DNA from: Thermohalobaculum sp050331335
GTDB lineage: Bacteria; Pseudomonadota; Alphaproteobacteria; Rhodobacterales; Rhodobacteraceae
NCBI GenBank assembly: GCA_050331335.1
Contig: JBHJGY010000047.1
Span: 1-50,603, forward strand
Direction of reading: 5' to 3'
DNA length: 50,603 nt
The position numbers and the translations under genes are program-made. The notes beneath the pieces are model-generated. The model was not told where the DNA came from, did not search any database, and was given only the letters and a program-made list of their open reading frames with translations. Positions 8,605 to 17,304 of the stretch are shown here, in pieces (position 1 is the stretch's first letter; every line of letters begins with the position of its first letter).

Positions 8605-10688
8605 CAGGCGGTTCCCAAGAGCGCCAATTCCGCATGGGTGCCGATTTCCTCATAGGACAGCACCGGGGCGGCGATTCCCTTGGCCGCAAGCACCTGTCGC
8701 ACGAAGCGCCGGCGCCGGGCCGAGGTCGCGACCGCGGGGCTGGCCCCGGTCTCCGTGGCCCGCCGGATCTGTTGGCCCACCGCCGTGGCAAGCCGGTTGA
8801 AGTCGGCCGGCGGTAAGGCGATGTCGCGGCCGTCCTCGCTCTGATGCTCGGCAAAGAGCGCCTCCCAGGCGGGTCCGAGCTGAACCAGCGGCAGACGCCC
8901 CGATTTGTCGCAGAGCCTGGCCACGATGTGGAAGGAGATGCGGCGGCGTATGTGCTCGACGATCTCCTCGGCTGGCATGTTCGCTGCGCGCGCCTCGGAT
9001 GCCGCCTCTAGGATGAGCGGGAGGTTTCGGATCGAGACACGCTCCTCGAGCAGCAAGCGCAACACGGTTTGCAGGATGTCATGCGGCAGCTTCTCCGGCA
9101 CGAACTCGTCGATCAGGCGGCGATTGGCCTCTGCCCGGGCAGGATCGGAGGGCTTGGTGAAGGCCTCGATGAGCGCCCTGAGCGCCCGGCGGGTCAGCAG
9201 GCGGCCGAAATTCGCCTGCACCGTCTCCAGCAAATGGGTGGCGACAACCTCGCCCGGGGCGATGACCGGCAACCCGAGCGCCGCCGCCTTGTCCTGCTCG
9301 GCCTGAGCGATCCAGCGTGCCGGCGCTTTGTAAACCGGCTCGCTGACATCCTCGCCCGGAATATTCAGCGGGATGTCGGGGCGCGTGAGCACGAGGACAT
9401 GATTGGCCCGCAATTGCGCCTCCGCCGCGCGCACGCCTTGGATCAGGATTGCGTACTGGCCCGCCGGCAGCAGCGGATCGTCGGTGAGCCGTACCTCGGG
9501 CATCACGAAGCCGTATTCGGTCGCGATATGCCGGCGCATATTCACGATCCGCTTTTCGAGACCCGTTCCTGGATCCATGATCGGTGCGACGAGATCTGGG
9601 GCGAAGCGCAGATGAACCTCGTCGATGTCGAGCAGGTCACCGATGGGGCGCGTGGCCGGGCTCTTGGGTTCGGGCTCGGGTTCGAGGGCCGCGAGGTCGC
9701 GCGTCGCCCGGGCCCGGGCCGCGAACAGCGCCGCGACCGCCAGTGCCGCACTGCCTGCGATGAAGCGCGCGAAGGGCAGGCCCGGCACCAGGGCGAAGAG
9801 GCCCAAAAGGGCGGCGACCGTTGCGAGCGCCGCGGGGTATCCACCCAGCTGGTCGATCAGCGCCCTGTCCGCCGAGCCCGCGACCCCGCCTTTGGAGAGC
9901 AGCAACGCCGCGGCGATCGAGGTGATGACCGAGGGGATCTGGCTCACCAGCCCGTCGCCGACGGTCAGAATCGCATAGGTCTCGAGCGCGTCGGAGAAGG
10001 AAAGCCCGTGGACGGCGAGCCCCATCGTGAGCCCCATGACAAGGTTGAGCAGGGTGATCAGGAGGCCCGCGATTGCGTCGCCTTTGACGAATTTCGAGGC
10101 ACCGTCGAGCGACCCGAAGAAGGTGGTCTCCTCCTGCTCCCGTTTCCGCCGCTCATGGGCCTCTTTGTGGGAAATCGCGCCGGCGGCGACGTCTGAGTCG
10201 ATTGCCAACTGCTTGCCGGGCATCCCGTCGAGCGCGAACCGCGCCCCGACCTCCGCCATCCGCCCCGCACCCTTGGTGATGACGATGAAATTCACGATCA
10301 GCAGGACGCCGAAGACCACCAGACCCAGAAACAGGTTGCCCGACATGATGAACATCGCGAACCCCTCGATGACGCCCCCCGCCGCCGCGGTCCCGGTATG
10401 TCCCTCTCCGATAATCAGTTTGGTCGAGGAAACGTTGAGCGAGAGCCGGAGCATCAGCGAGGCGAGCAGCACGGTGGGAAAGGCGGAGAAGTCGAGCGGC
10501 CGCGCGAAGAAAAGCACGACCGTGAAAGTGAGGATCGCCAGCGCGAAGGAGACCGCGAGCCCGATATCGAGGAGCCAGGCCGGCATCGGCAGGATCATCA
10601 TCACGATGACTGCCATAAGTGCCAGGACCAAAAGTACCGTCGGCTGGTAGAGGGCTCTGATCGAAAAGCGGTCCATCTCAGTCCTCAC
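8604..10688 (-). CDS. flhA: Flagellar export apparatus protein FlhA
   Basis: The 694 aa protein has about eight N-terminal membrane helices (to roughly residue 320) and a large cytoplasmic domain that docks chaperone-substrate complexes. The family motif around LTVGDGLVSQIPS lies between the helices, and a charged RKREQEETTFFGSLDGA loop precedes the later helices. It is full length for the family. The GTG at 10688 overlaps the stop of the upstream gene as GTGA; an ATG at 10676 (MDRFSIRAL) is an equally possible start. It lies in the operon flgB-flgC-fliE-fliQ-sltF-flhA-fliR-flhB. Confidence 0.97.
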   Translation of the reverse strand: MRTEMDRFSIRALYQPTVLLVLALMAVIVMMILPMPAWLLDIGLAVSFALAILTFTVVLFFARPLDFSAFPTVLLASLMLRLSLNVSSTKLIIGEGHTGTAAAGGVIEGFAMFIMSGNLFLGLVVFGVLLIVNFIVITKGAGRMAEVGARFALDGMPGKQLAIDSDVAAGAISHKEAHERRKREQEETTFFGSLDGASKFVKGDAIAGLLITLLNLVMGLTMGLAVHGLSFSDALETYAILTVGDGLVSQIPSVITSIAAALLLSKGGVAGSADRALIDQLGGYPAALATVAALLGLFALVPGLPFARFIAGSAALAVAALFAARARATRDLAALEPEPEPKSPATRPIGDLLDIDEVHLRFAPDLVAPIMDPGTGLEKRIVNMRRHIATEYGFVMPEVRLTDDPLLPAGQYAILIQGVRAAEAQLRANHVLVLTRPDIPLNIPGEDVSEPVYKAPARWIAQAEQDKAAALGLPVIAPGEVVATHLLETVQANFGRLLTRRALRALIEAFTKPSDPARAEANRRLIDEFVPEKLPHDILQTVLRLLLEERVSIRNLPLILEAASEARAANMPAEEIVEHIRRRISFHIVARLCDKSGRLPLVQLGPAWEALFAEHQSEDGRDIALPPADFNRLATAVGQQIRRATETGASPAVATSARRRRFVRQVLAAKGIAAPVLSYEEIGTHAELALLGTA

Positions 10689-11401
10689 GGTGTACGCAAA
10701 AGGCCGCCGGCGGCGCGACGCAACCCGTCGAGCCGTACGCCGCCCTTTGCCGGTGGGTCCGCGTTGCCGGACCTCGGGATGGTTCGAGCCGGAACTGACG
10801 CCGCCTCAGGGGCCAGTGCAGCGAGGCGGGCATCCGGTCCCGGCAGATCGCCGGCACCGATCCGCGCGAGGGCCCGAGCCACCGCGCCGCGATACCGCTC
10901 GGCATGCGCTGGAGTGCGCGAATGGTACCAACCAGCGGCAGTCACCCAATCGCCGGCCTCGCCCCGGAGCCGCTTGAGAAACCGCGCTGCATAATCGGCG
11001 CTCGTGGTCGGGTCGAGCATCGCATCGATCGAGCGGAAGCCGTCGCCGTGCCAGCGCCAATTGATCTGGAAGCAACCAATGTCCGTGGACCGGCGGCCGG
11101 CAGCGATCGCAGCCTCCGCGACGGCGCGCGCCTCGGCGCGGCTGTCGAACCAACGTCCTTCGCCCGCAATGTTGAGCGTCCAGGGCCAGGGGCCGTACCG
11201 CCCCCGACGGGTCGTGCCGGTCTCTGCCAAGGCGATCGCCCGCATCAAATCCCGCGGCACGCCATGCTCAGCCGCCGCGCGGTCCGCCGCGCGCTCGCAT
11301 AGGACCGCCGGCGTGGCCGCGACCGGCCGAGATAGGCCGAGCGCACAGGACCAGAGCACCGCGAGCGCGAGAATGGGGGCAGACAGCCGCATGCGCCGCA
11401 T
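10685..11401 (-). CDS. sltF: Secreted lytic transglycosylase of the flagellar operon (SltF-like)
   Basis: The 238 aa protein starts with a signal peptide (about 1-30) followed by an SLT-type lysozyme fold. The likely catalytic glutamate is E60 in IALAETG, and GCFQIN at 109-114 is the usual second motif. Such enzymes cut peptidoglycan so that the rod can cross the cell wall. Rhodobacter sphaeroides uses a separate enzyme, SltF, because its FlgJ lacks a muramidase domain. The same division of labour is seen here, since the flgJ at 17898 is only 95 aa. The gene sits between fliQ and flhA, overlapping flhA by four bases. The symbol is by analogy. Confidence 0.8.
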   Translation of the reverse strand: MRRMRLSAPILALAVLWSCALGLSRPVAATPAVLCERAADRAAAEHGVPRDLMRAIALAETGTTRRGRYGPWPWTLNIAGEGRWFDSRAEARAVAEAAIAAGRRSTDIGCFQINWRWHGDGFRSIDAMLDPTTSADYAARFLKRLRGEAGDWVTAAGWYHSRTPAHAERYRGAVARALARIGAGDLPGPDARLAALAPEAASVPARTIPRSGNADPPAKGGVRLDGLRRAAGGLLRTP

Positions 11402-11402
11402 C

Positions 11403-11669
11403 TCAACCGCCTGCCACGAGGGGGATCAGCCGATCCTGAAACAGGGCGACCAGCCCTTGCGTGGCGAATGACAAACTCGCCCAGAACACGACCCCGATCG
11501 CCAGCAGCTTGGGCACGAAGGTCAGCGTAAGCTCCTGGATCGAGGTGAGCGCCTGCACCAGCCCGACCGCGAGGCCGACGACCAGCGCTGTCGCCAATAC
11601 CGGTCCGGAGACGACCATCGCGGTCCAGACCGCCTCGCGCATCACGGAAACGAAAGCCGCGATGTCCAT
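11403..11669 (-). CDS. fliQ: Flagellar export gate protein FliQ
   Basis: The 88 aa protein has two membrane helices and the FliQ signature VGLVQALTSIQELTLTFVPK. It forms part of the FliP-FliQ-FliR export gate. It follows fliE after four bases and ends one base before the SltF-like gene. The length matches the family. Confidence 0.96.
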   Translation of the reverse strand: MDIAAFVSVMREAVWTAMVVSGPVLATALVVGLAVGLVQALTSIQELTLTFVPKLLAIGVVFWASLSFATQGLVALFQDRLIPLVAGG

Positions 11670-11673
11670 GCGC

Positions 11674-11982
11674 TCAGACCGGCATCCGCAGGATTTCCTT
11701 ATAGGCCTCGACCACGCGGTCGCGCACCGTGACGGCGGTCTGCAGCGCGAGTTCGGTTGCCGTCAGCGCTTCGACCACCGACTGCACATCGCCCCGGCCG
11801 GAGGCGGCCGCATCGGCAGCCTGTTCGCCGCGGCGCAGGGTCTCGTCGATCTCTTGCGCGGCGCGGGCCAGCGTCTCGGCAAAGCTCGTGCCGGCGACCG
11901 GGGTATCTCCGCTCAGCCCCGGCTCTCCAAGCTTGCGGGCGGTGTCGTAGAGCCTTGCGGCAAAGCTTGTGTCGATATCCAT
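11674..11982 (-). CDS. fliE: Flagellar hook-basal body complex protein FliE
   Basis: The 102 aa protein matches FliE, with the C-terminal segment TATELALQTAVTVRDRVVEAYKEILRM typical of the family. FliE connects the MS-ring and export gate to the proximal rod and is the first substrate exported. It lies between flgC and fliQ, the usual alphaproteobacterial arrangement (flgB-flgC-fliE-fliQ). Confidence 0.95.
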   Translation of the reverse strand: MDIDTSFAARLYDTARKLGEPGLSGDTPVAGTSFAETLARAAQEIDETLRRGEQAADAAASGRGDVQSVVEALTATELALQTAVTVRDRVVEAYKEILRMPV

Positions 11983-12007
11983 ATCCGTGTCCCGTGTTTT
12001 TGCCGGC

Positions 12008-12400
12008 TCAGCGGCGCAGAAGCTCGATCATCGCGCCGTACATGCGCCGCGCTTGGTCGTAGAGGCTCAAGTTTGCTTCGTAAGAACGTTGGGCCTCCCG
12101 GGCGTCGGCGATCTCGATCAGCGTGTCGACATTGGAGTAGGTGACGATGCCGCGGGCATCCGCCAGCGGATGGCCGGGCTCGTAGACCTCGCGCGGCTCT
12201 GCCGGGCTCAGCCGGACCTCGCTCGGCCGAACCCGTGTGGCACCGGTCTCGGTGGCGACTGTTGTCTCGAAACTGACGAGCTTGCGGCGGAAGCCAGGCG
12301 TGTCCGCGTTGGCGATGTTTTCGCCGATCAGCCGCAGCCGGGTCGATTGGGCGCCCATCCCGGAGGCGGCCGAGCCCATCGCTTTCATCAGATCATGCAT
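12008..12400 (-). CDS. flgC: Flagellar proximal rod protein FlgC
   Basis: The 130 aa protein shows the rod-protein N-terminus (ASGMGAQSTRLRLIGENIANADTPGFRR) and a C-terminal helix (EIADAREAQRSYEANL), which pair in the D0 domain. It builds the proximal rod with FlgB and FlgF. It starts nine bases after the flgB stop and precedes fliE. Confidence 0.97.
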   Translation of the reverse strand: MHDLMKAMGSAASGMGAQSTRLRLIGENIANADTPGFRRKLVSFETTVATETGATRVRPSEVRLSPAEPREVYEPGHPLADARGIVTYSNVDTLIEIADAREAQRSYEANLSLYDQARRMYGAMIELLRR

Positions 12401-12409
12401 CCCATCCCC

Positions 12410-12805
12410 CTATCGATTGCGGCCGAGACCGATGCGCCACAGATCCGCGGCCTTGGCGTAGATCGCCAACGCAAGGGCGTGTTGCCCCTGGTTTTCGGCG
12501 GCGCGCCGGCTCTGATCGGCAAGGTCGACGCTGTTGCCGTTGGGCGACGGCGGCGTGGCCGACAGGATCGGGCGGAAGGGCTGCCCGTCCAGGGGGCCGA
12601 GCCGGTGCCCGGGACGTGTGGCCCGCAGCCTGAACCCTTCCTTTACCTCCGCGGCGTTAACCATCTCCGCGAAGGGCCGAAGATCGCGCGCCCGAAAACC
12701 GGGAGTGTCCGCATTGGCGACGTTTTCAGCGAGGAGCTTGTGCCGTGCAGCGGCGTGGCGGGCCATGGCCGAGGCCTTGGCGACGATGGTCAGGTTCTCC
12801 AGCAT
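12410..12805 (-). CDS. flgB: Flagellar proximal rod protein FlgB
   Basis: The 131 aa protein has the FlgB N-terminus with the rod motif LAENVANADTPGFRARDL. It is the first gene of a nine-gene minus-strand operon that runs to 6297. It is divergent from fliI, with 75 bases between the two starts that must hold both promoters unless they lie inside the genes. Confidence 0.96.
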   Translation of the reverse strand: MLENLTIVAKASAMARHAAARHKLLAENVANADTPGFRARDLRPFAEMVNAAEVKEGFRLRATRPGHRLGPLDGQPFRPILSATPPSPNGNSVDLADQSRRAAENQGQHALALAIYAKAADLWRIGLGRNR

Positions 12806-12880
12806 TTGCGCCCCGTTTTCTCAGTGCTCTGCGGGGACCCTGGACCGGTTAGGGTTAATGCCCGGTTTGCGGGGGGCATC
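12806..12880. promoter_or_regulatory. Divergent control region of the flgB operon and fliI
   Basis: This 75-base gap separates two divergent flagellar transcription units. It contains ggttagggttaatg at 12847-12860, the only AT-richer patch, with one TTAA half-site at 12855-12858. I found no convincing sigma-54 pair (GG-N10-GC), no sigma-28 box and no second TTAA half at CtrA spacing. The promoter role is inferred from position only. Confidence 0.35.
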
Positions 12881-14173
12881 ATGAGTGCCGGCATGCCCAG
12901 TTGCGCCCGCATTTGGGGGACCGTCACGAGCTCGGATGGCGCCGTTGCCCGGGTGGGTGGGCTCGACCGTCTGGCGCGCCTGGGCGATGGGCTGATCTTG
13001 GAGCGGCGGGCCGCGGCGGCGATCCGGGCGGAGGTCATCGCCTTGGATGCCGGCGGGGCGACGGCGCTTCTGATGGGGCCAGGAGAGGGGCTCGCGCGTG
13101 GCGACAAGGCTTGGCTGTCGGTTCGGCCGGATCCCCGCCCGTCGGAAGCTTGGCTCGGCCAGGTGGTCGATGCCGATGGCCGGGTGCGCGGCGGGGACGA
13201 TCCCTTGCCGGGCCAGGAGCCGGCCCCGTTGCGCCGGCACCCCCCGGCTGCGGAGGCACGCCGGGGTTTGGGCCGCCGGCTGGTGACCGGCCTCGCGGCG
13301 ACCGATACCTTGCTGCCGATCTGCCGGGGCCAGCGGATCGGCCTGTTCGCCGGCAGCGGAGTTGGCAAATCGGTGATGCTGGGGGCGTTGGCGCAGGGGC
13401 TTGCGGCGGATGTCATCGTCGTTGGGCTGATCGGTGAGCGGGGTCGCGAGGTCGGCGAGTTCGTGCGCGACCGGCTGGGGGCGGCGATGTCGCGCTGCAT
13501 CGTGGTCGCCGCCACATCCGACCGCAGCGCGCTTGAGAAGCGGCGGGCGGCGCTGCTAACGCTCTCCGTTGCCGAGCATTTCCGTGACCGTGGTGCCCAT
13601 GTGCTGTGCCTGCTCGACTCGCTGACCCGGGTGGCCGAGGCGCATCGCGAGATCGCTCTTGCTGCCGGCGAGGCCCCCGCGCTGCGCGCCTTCCCGCCCT
13701 CGACCGGACCTGAAATCGCAGGGCTTTGCGAGCGCGCCGGGCCTGGCGCGGGCGGCCCGGGCGACATCACCGCGGTCTTCACGGTGCTTGTGGCAGGCTC
13801 GGATATGGAGGAGCCCGTTGCCGATATGGTGCGCGGGGTGCTTGACGGGCATGTGGTCCTCGACCGAGCGATCGCCGAGCGCGGGCGGTTCCCGGCGATA
13901 GATTTGCGCCGGTCGGTCTCCCGTTCGGTGCCGGCGGCTTGGAGCGCGGAAGAGGCGGCGCTCGCCAGCCGGGCGCGGCGGCTCATCGCGGCCTATGAGG
14001 AGGCGTCGCCGATGATCCAGGCCGGGCTCTATCAGCCGGGCGGCGATGAGGTGCTCGACGACGCGGTTCGGCTATGGCCTGAGTTGGACCGCTTCCTGGC
14101 GCTGCCCAGCCAAGGGGCGGACAGCGCGGCGAGTTTCGCGCGGCTCGGCGAGATCCTCGACGGCGGGCGGTGA
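12881..14173 (+). CDS. fliI: Flagellar export ATPase FliI
   Basis: The 430 aa protein is an F1-beta-like ATPase with Walker A GSGVGKS at 158-164 and a Walker B region near CLLDSLTRVAEAHREIALAAGE. FliI forms a hexamer that helps unfold and load export substrates with FliH and FliJ. The ATG at 12881 gives the normal family length; the frame stays open far upstream, but that part lies over the flgB and flgC genes. It is a single-gene unit divergent from flgB and convergent with the DUF1217 gene (17 bases between stops). Confidence 0.96.
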   Translation: MSAGMPSCARIWGTVTSSDGAVARVGGLDRLARLGDGLILERRAAAAIRAEVIALDAGGATALLMGPGEGLARGDKAWLSVRPDPRPSEAWLGQVVDADGRVRGGDDPLPGQEPAPLRRHPPAAEARRGLGRRLVTGLAATDTLLPICRGQRIGLFAGSGVGKSVMLGALAQGLAADVIVVGLIGERGREVGEFVRDRLGAAMSRCIVVAATSDRSALEKRRAALLTLSVAEHFRDRGAHVLCLLDSLTRVAEAHREIALAAGEAPALRAFPPSTGPEIAGLCERAGPGAGGPGDITAVFTVLVAGSDMEEPVADMVRGVLDGHVVLDRAIAERGRFPAIDLRRSVSRSVPAAWSAEEAALASRARRLIAAYEEASPMIQAGLYQPGGDEVLDDAVRLWPELDRFLALPSQGADSAASFARLGEILDGGR

Positions 14174-14190
14174 GCTGGGGTTTCCGAGGC

Positions 14191-15036
14191 TCAGACGAAG
14201 CTCGACGCAAAGAGCCCCGCCTGGGCGCCGGCCCCGAGGCCGCCCGCTTGCAGGATTTGTACCGCTGTCGGGGCGGCGCCAGCGGCGCTTGCGCCGGCCC
14301 CGCTCAATGCCTGGGCACGAAGGAGAAAGCGGCTCACGACTTCCTCGATCACGGCGGGGTCGGAGAAGACCCGGGGGCTCGTCTCCCCAAAACGGGCACG
14401 GGTGCGGGTCTCCAGATCTGCAACTTGCCGGTCGAGCTCGGCGAGCCCGAATTGCTGCGGCAGAGCATAGGCCGTCTCGATCACGCGTCGAAGCGGTTGG
14501 GAGCCGAGCACCCGCAGCCAACCGCTGGTCTCCGCCGTCTCGCTCGCGGCGATGCGCCCCATCTCGCGCCGGAAGTTGAGTGCGAGCCTGAGGTCGACAT
14601 CGCGATCGCCCACCGCGCGCTCGAAGGCCCGCTCCTGGAACCGGGCGCGGATATCCGCGCGGACCGTATCGATGATCAGCCGCCCGCCGAGATTGCCGAA
14701 GCCCAGCGCGTCCGCCAGCTCGCGATAGGCCGGATCGGCCAGACGGTTAGCGAAGGCCTCGGGTGCAAGCGTGCCTTCCTCGACGACCTTCCGGATAAAG
14801 GCGCGCTTGTCGATCTCCTCCTCGAGCCCAAAGGCACCGAGGACGACGCCGAGAACCTCGCGATCGGCCATCAGGGCGTCGACGGTGGTGATCTCGGCCG
14901 CGCGGGCATCGAAGGCCGCGAGGCTCCGCTTGATTTCAGGGGTCCGCTCGAAAAGCGCGGTCTGCCGCTCGAGCGTTTCGTCGAGGAAGCGCAACCCAGC
15001 AAGACCGGCGAAGGGGACCAGCGGGCCGAAGCTCAT
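14191..15036 (-). CDS. DUF1217 family flagellar-cluster protein
   Basis: The 281 aa protein begins MSFGPLVPFAG and resembles the DUF1217 proteins found in alphaproteobacterial flagellar clusters. It is predicted helical and lacks a signal peptide or membrane helix. The ATG at 15036 has a strong AGGAGG at the right distance and overlaps the flbT stop by four bases; an in-frame start at 15183 would lie inside flbT. It is the last gene of the operon flgJ-flgN-fliC-flaF-flbT-DUF1217. Its function is not known to me. Its position suggests a role in filament assembly or regulation, but this is inference. Confidence 0.85.
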   Translation of the reverse strand: MSFGPLVPFAGLAGLRFLDETLERQTALFERTPEIKRSLAAFDARAAEITTVDALMADREVLGVVLGAFGLEEEIDKRAFIRKVVEEGTLAPEAFANRLADPAYRELADALGFGNLGGRLIIDTVRADIRARFQERAFERAVGDRDVDLRLALNFRREMGRIAASETAETSGWLRVLGSQPLRRVIETAYALPQQFGLAELDRQVADLETRTRARFGETSPRVFSDPAVIEEVVSRFLLRAQALSGAGASAAGAAPTAVQILQAGGLGAGAQAGLFASSFV

Positions 15037-15464
15037 CCGATCGCCTCCTGCCCGGCCCGGCATGGGCCGCCGCGCGCGAGCAGCTCTGCCTCGACGGGCA
15101 AGATCCGGCGAAGCGCCCGCATGACGCCGTAGAAGTTGCGCTCGGCCAGGGCGGCTTCGGCCGCGGTCAGATTCACCGTGCACGGATGGCCCGCGAGCGC
15201 CTCGCGCAGCTGGCGCACCCCTTGGACGAGCTGACGCGCCGCATCGTCCGGATCGGCTTCGCCAGCCACCGCGAGCTGGGCGACATAGGCCACGCGCTTC
15301 ACGGGCGTGTCGACTTCGTCAGGGTGGATTGCATCGCGCAGCCTCAGGATCTTGGCCCCCGGGGTCTTGATGATCAGACGCGTGTTCCGTTCCCCGTTCT
15401 GCATCACGACGCCATTGACGAGGATCTGCTCATGGGCGCGCAGCTTGAGAATGAGCCCCGCCAT
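15033..15464 (-). CDS. flbT: Flagellin mRNA regulator FlbT
   Basis: The 143 aa protein matches FlbT, with LILKLRAHEQILVNGVVMQNG at the start (split here only as a landmark) and RAIYVAQLA-type helices replaced by KRVAYVAQLAV. In Caulobacter, FlbT binds the 5' leader of flagellin mRNA and promotes its decay until the hook is complete. A GTG at 15467 immediately precedes the ATG at 15464; either may be used. The flaF stop overlaps the start. The gene sits three genes downstream of the flagellin it would control. Confidence 0.94.
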   Translation of the reverse strand: MAGLILKLRAHEQILVNGVVMQNGERNTRLIIKTPGAKILRLRDAIHPDEVDTPVKRVAYVAQLAVAGEADPDDAARQLVQGVRQLREALAGHPCTVNLTAAEAALAERNFYGVMRALRRILPVEAELLARGGPCRAGQEAIG

Positions 15465-15847
15465 CACTCCGGCTCCGCCCTAGCGGGGGTGGCGCGCAGC
15501 CCCGCCATGATCGTGGTGTTGATCTCGATGAGCATCCGTAGGTCGCCTCCGCCGGCGAGGACCCGGTCGCCCTCTTTGCGGGCAAAGATTGCAAGGCCGA
15601 GAAGCTGGGCCTTCAGCGGATCCGACAGCGCATTGTCGGGTCCCGCGAGATCTACGGCGAGCGCGGTCCATAATCGGTTGTTTTCGTGTACGGCTTCGGC
15701 CAGGGCGGCAATCCCCGTGCCATCCTCCAACGCGCGGGCGAGCCGCCCGGTGACTTGGCCGAACACGCGATACTCGACATCGCGGTCGGTTCCCAGGGCA
15801 CGGGTCGCGACCCCATAGCCGGTTTCGCTTGCGGCGTGGAAGCTCAT
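15464..15847 (-). CDS. flaF: Flagellin synthesis regulator FlaF
   Basis: The 127 aa protein matches FlaF (SETGYGVATRALGTDRDVEYRVFGQVT near the start). In Caulobacter FlaF is needed for flagellin synthesis or secretion and acts opposite to FlbT. It lies directly between fliC and flbT and overlaps flbT, so the positive and negative regulators are made together. Confidence 0.94.
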   Translation of the reverse strand: MSFHAASETGYGVATRALGTDRDVEYRVFGQVTGRLARALEDGTGIAALAEAVHENNRLWTALAVDLAGPDNALSDPLKAQLLGLAIFARKEGDRVLAGGGDLRMLIEINTTIMAGLRATPARAEPE

Positions 15848-15880
15848 CGCTCTGTGGTCCTTCCTGGATCTTGCAAGGCG

Positions 15881-15929
15881 CCGGCTGGGCCGGGGTCTGA
15901 TGACCGGGGCGCGCGCACGGGCGCCCCGG
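15881..15929 (-). terminator. Two hairpins after the flagellin gene
   Basis: A perfect nine-pair, all-GC stem (15904-15912 with 15921-15929, loop of eight) begins 14 bases after the fliC stop. A second stem of five pairs with a three-base loop lies at 15881-15893. Neither is followed by a T-run on the minus strand, so this may be a partial terminator or an mRNA-stabilising structure that lets fliC transcripts outnumber flaF-flbT. Confidence 0.5.
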
Positions 15930-15942
15930 CCGATGGCCGCTC

Positions 15943-17304
15943 TTACCGGAAGAGGGCGAGCAGGTTCTGCGGCTGCTGGTTGGCGATCGAAAGCGCCTGA
16001 ATGCCGAGCTGCTGCTGCGCCTGGAGGGCCTGCAGACGTGCCGAAGCGGCTTCGAGGTCGGCGTCGACGAGGCTGCCGATGCCGGATTTGAAGCTGTCGA
16101 TCAGGCCGGACATGAAGTCGTCCTGGATCTCCAGGCGCTTCTCGGTCGTGCCGAGCTGGGCCTGCGCGTCGACCGCGTTCTGGATGTAGCCTTCGACCGC
16201 CGAGAGCGCATTGGCCGCACCGGCCGCGGTGGTCACGTCGATGGTGTCGAGACCGGCCAGGCCGCCCGAGGCCCGCGTGATTTGGTAGTAGCCGTTGACC
16301 GTCTCCTCGGTGGTGTTGGTGATGGTCAGCTCACCCGTGTTGGCCTGGGTGTCGAGCGTGAAGGCCGTGTCGTCGAGGCCGGCATCGATCAGGGCGGTGC
16401 GGAGGCCGGATGCGAGATCCTCGGTTTGGTCGCCGGCGCGCACCGTGTAGGTGGCGACGGTGTTGGCGACCGCGACGGTGATCTTGTCACCTTCCACAAG
16501 CGCGTCGTTGGCCGTCGCCGCCGAGAGATCGACCTCGCTCTGGCGCAGAGCCACGGCACCGCCGCCGGCGCCGGCCGCATCAAGGAAGTCGAAGGTGCCG
16601 AGCTGAGCGACGATCGCGGCACCGCCCGCCGAGTTGCGGTCGAGGCTGAAGCCCTGAGCGCCGGTGATCGCGCCGATATCGGCCGAGGTCAGGCCGACAT
16701 CGGGGGTGGCCAGGGCCGCGTTCACGGTCGAAGCGGCGGCCGGGTCGGTGCCGGCGGTCAGATCGGTGCCGCTGGCGGTCGACAGGTTGGTATCGGTCGG
16801 GTCGAAGGAGATGTTCGAGGTCGTGACGTTGCCGAGCGTATCGCGGTCGAGCGAGGACAACACGTTGAACTGGTTGCCCGCACCTTCGATCGAGCCGTCG
16901 ATCAGGTTGAGGCCGTTGAACTGTGCCGCCGAGGTGATCGAGGAGATCTGGCCGCGGAGCGAGACGATCTCGTCCTGCAGCTTCTGACGGTCGACGTTGT
17001 CTTCGTTGGCGGCGACGATTTTCTGCTTGATCTGGTCGAGGACCTCGTTGATCGAGCCGGCCGCATTCGAGGCGACGGCGACGGTCGAGCGGCCGAGGGA
17101 AAGCGAATCGGAGATCGCCTGGAAGCCGGCGACGTCGGACTCCATCACCTTCGAGATCGCGAAGAGCGAGGCGTTGTCCTTGGCCGAGGCGACCTCTTTG
17201 CCGGTCGAGATCTGGCTGTTGAGCTCGCGCAGGCTGGCATTGGTGTCGCGCAGGGTCTGAAGCGCGACCATGGCGCTGGTGTTGGTCAGGATGCTGGCAG
17301 TCAT
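15943..17304 (-). CDS. fliC: Flagellin
   Basis: The 453 aa protein has the conserved flagellin ends. The N-terminal D0/D1 helices contain ELNSQISTGKEVASAKDNAS, and the C-terminal helix ends QALSIANQQPQNLLALFR. The middle third is a variable, threonine/alanine-rich domain exposed on the filament. It is the only flagellin gene in the window. An AGAGGAA sequence lies about seven bases before the ATG. It is separated from flgN by a 204-base leader region, unlike the tight overlaps elsewhere in the block, which fits a separate promoter and post-transcriptional control. Confidence 0.97.
   Translation of the reverse strand: MTASILTNTSAMVALQTLRDTNASLRELNSQISTGKEVASAKDNASLFAISKVMESDVAGFQAISDSLSLGRSTVAVASNAAGSINEVLDQIKQKIVAANEDNVDRQKLQDEIVSLRGQISSITSAAQFNGLNLIDGSIEGAGNQFNVLSSLDRDTLGNVTTSNISFDPTDTNLSTASGTDLTAGTDPAAASTVNAALATPDVGLTSADIGAITGAQGFSLDRNSAGGAAIVAQLGTFDFLDAAGAGGGAVALRQSEVDLSAATANDALVEGDKITVAVANTVATYTVRAGDQTEDLASGLRTALIDAGLDDTAFTLDTQANTGELTITNTTEETVNGYYQITRASGGLAGLDTIDVTTAAGAANALSAVEGYIQNAVDAQAQLGTTEKRLEIQDDFMSGLIDSFKSGIGSLVDADLEAASARLQALQAQQQLGIQALSIANQQPQNLLALFR

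Noticed and set aside
12657..12664. TTAACCAT, a known CtrA half-site, inside flgB
   Set aside because: It encodes conserved residues within the flgB reading frame, lacks a second half and is not near a start.
12806..12880. Possible sigma-54 promoter in the flgB/fliI gap
   Set aside because: No GG and GC pair has the required ten-base spacing on either strand; nearest candidates have 11, 12 or 14.
12790..13986. Minus-strand frame of about 398 codons opposite fliI
   Set aside because: Serine/arginine/proline-rich shadow of the FliI ATPase frame, which has an intact Walker motif.
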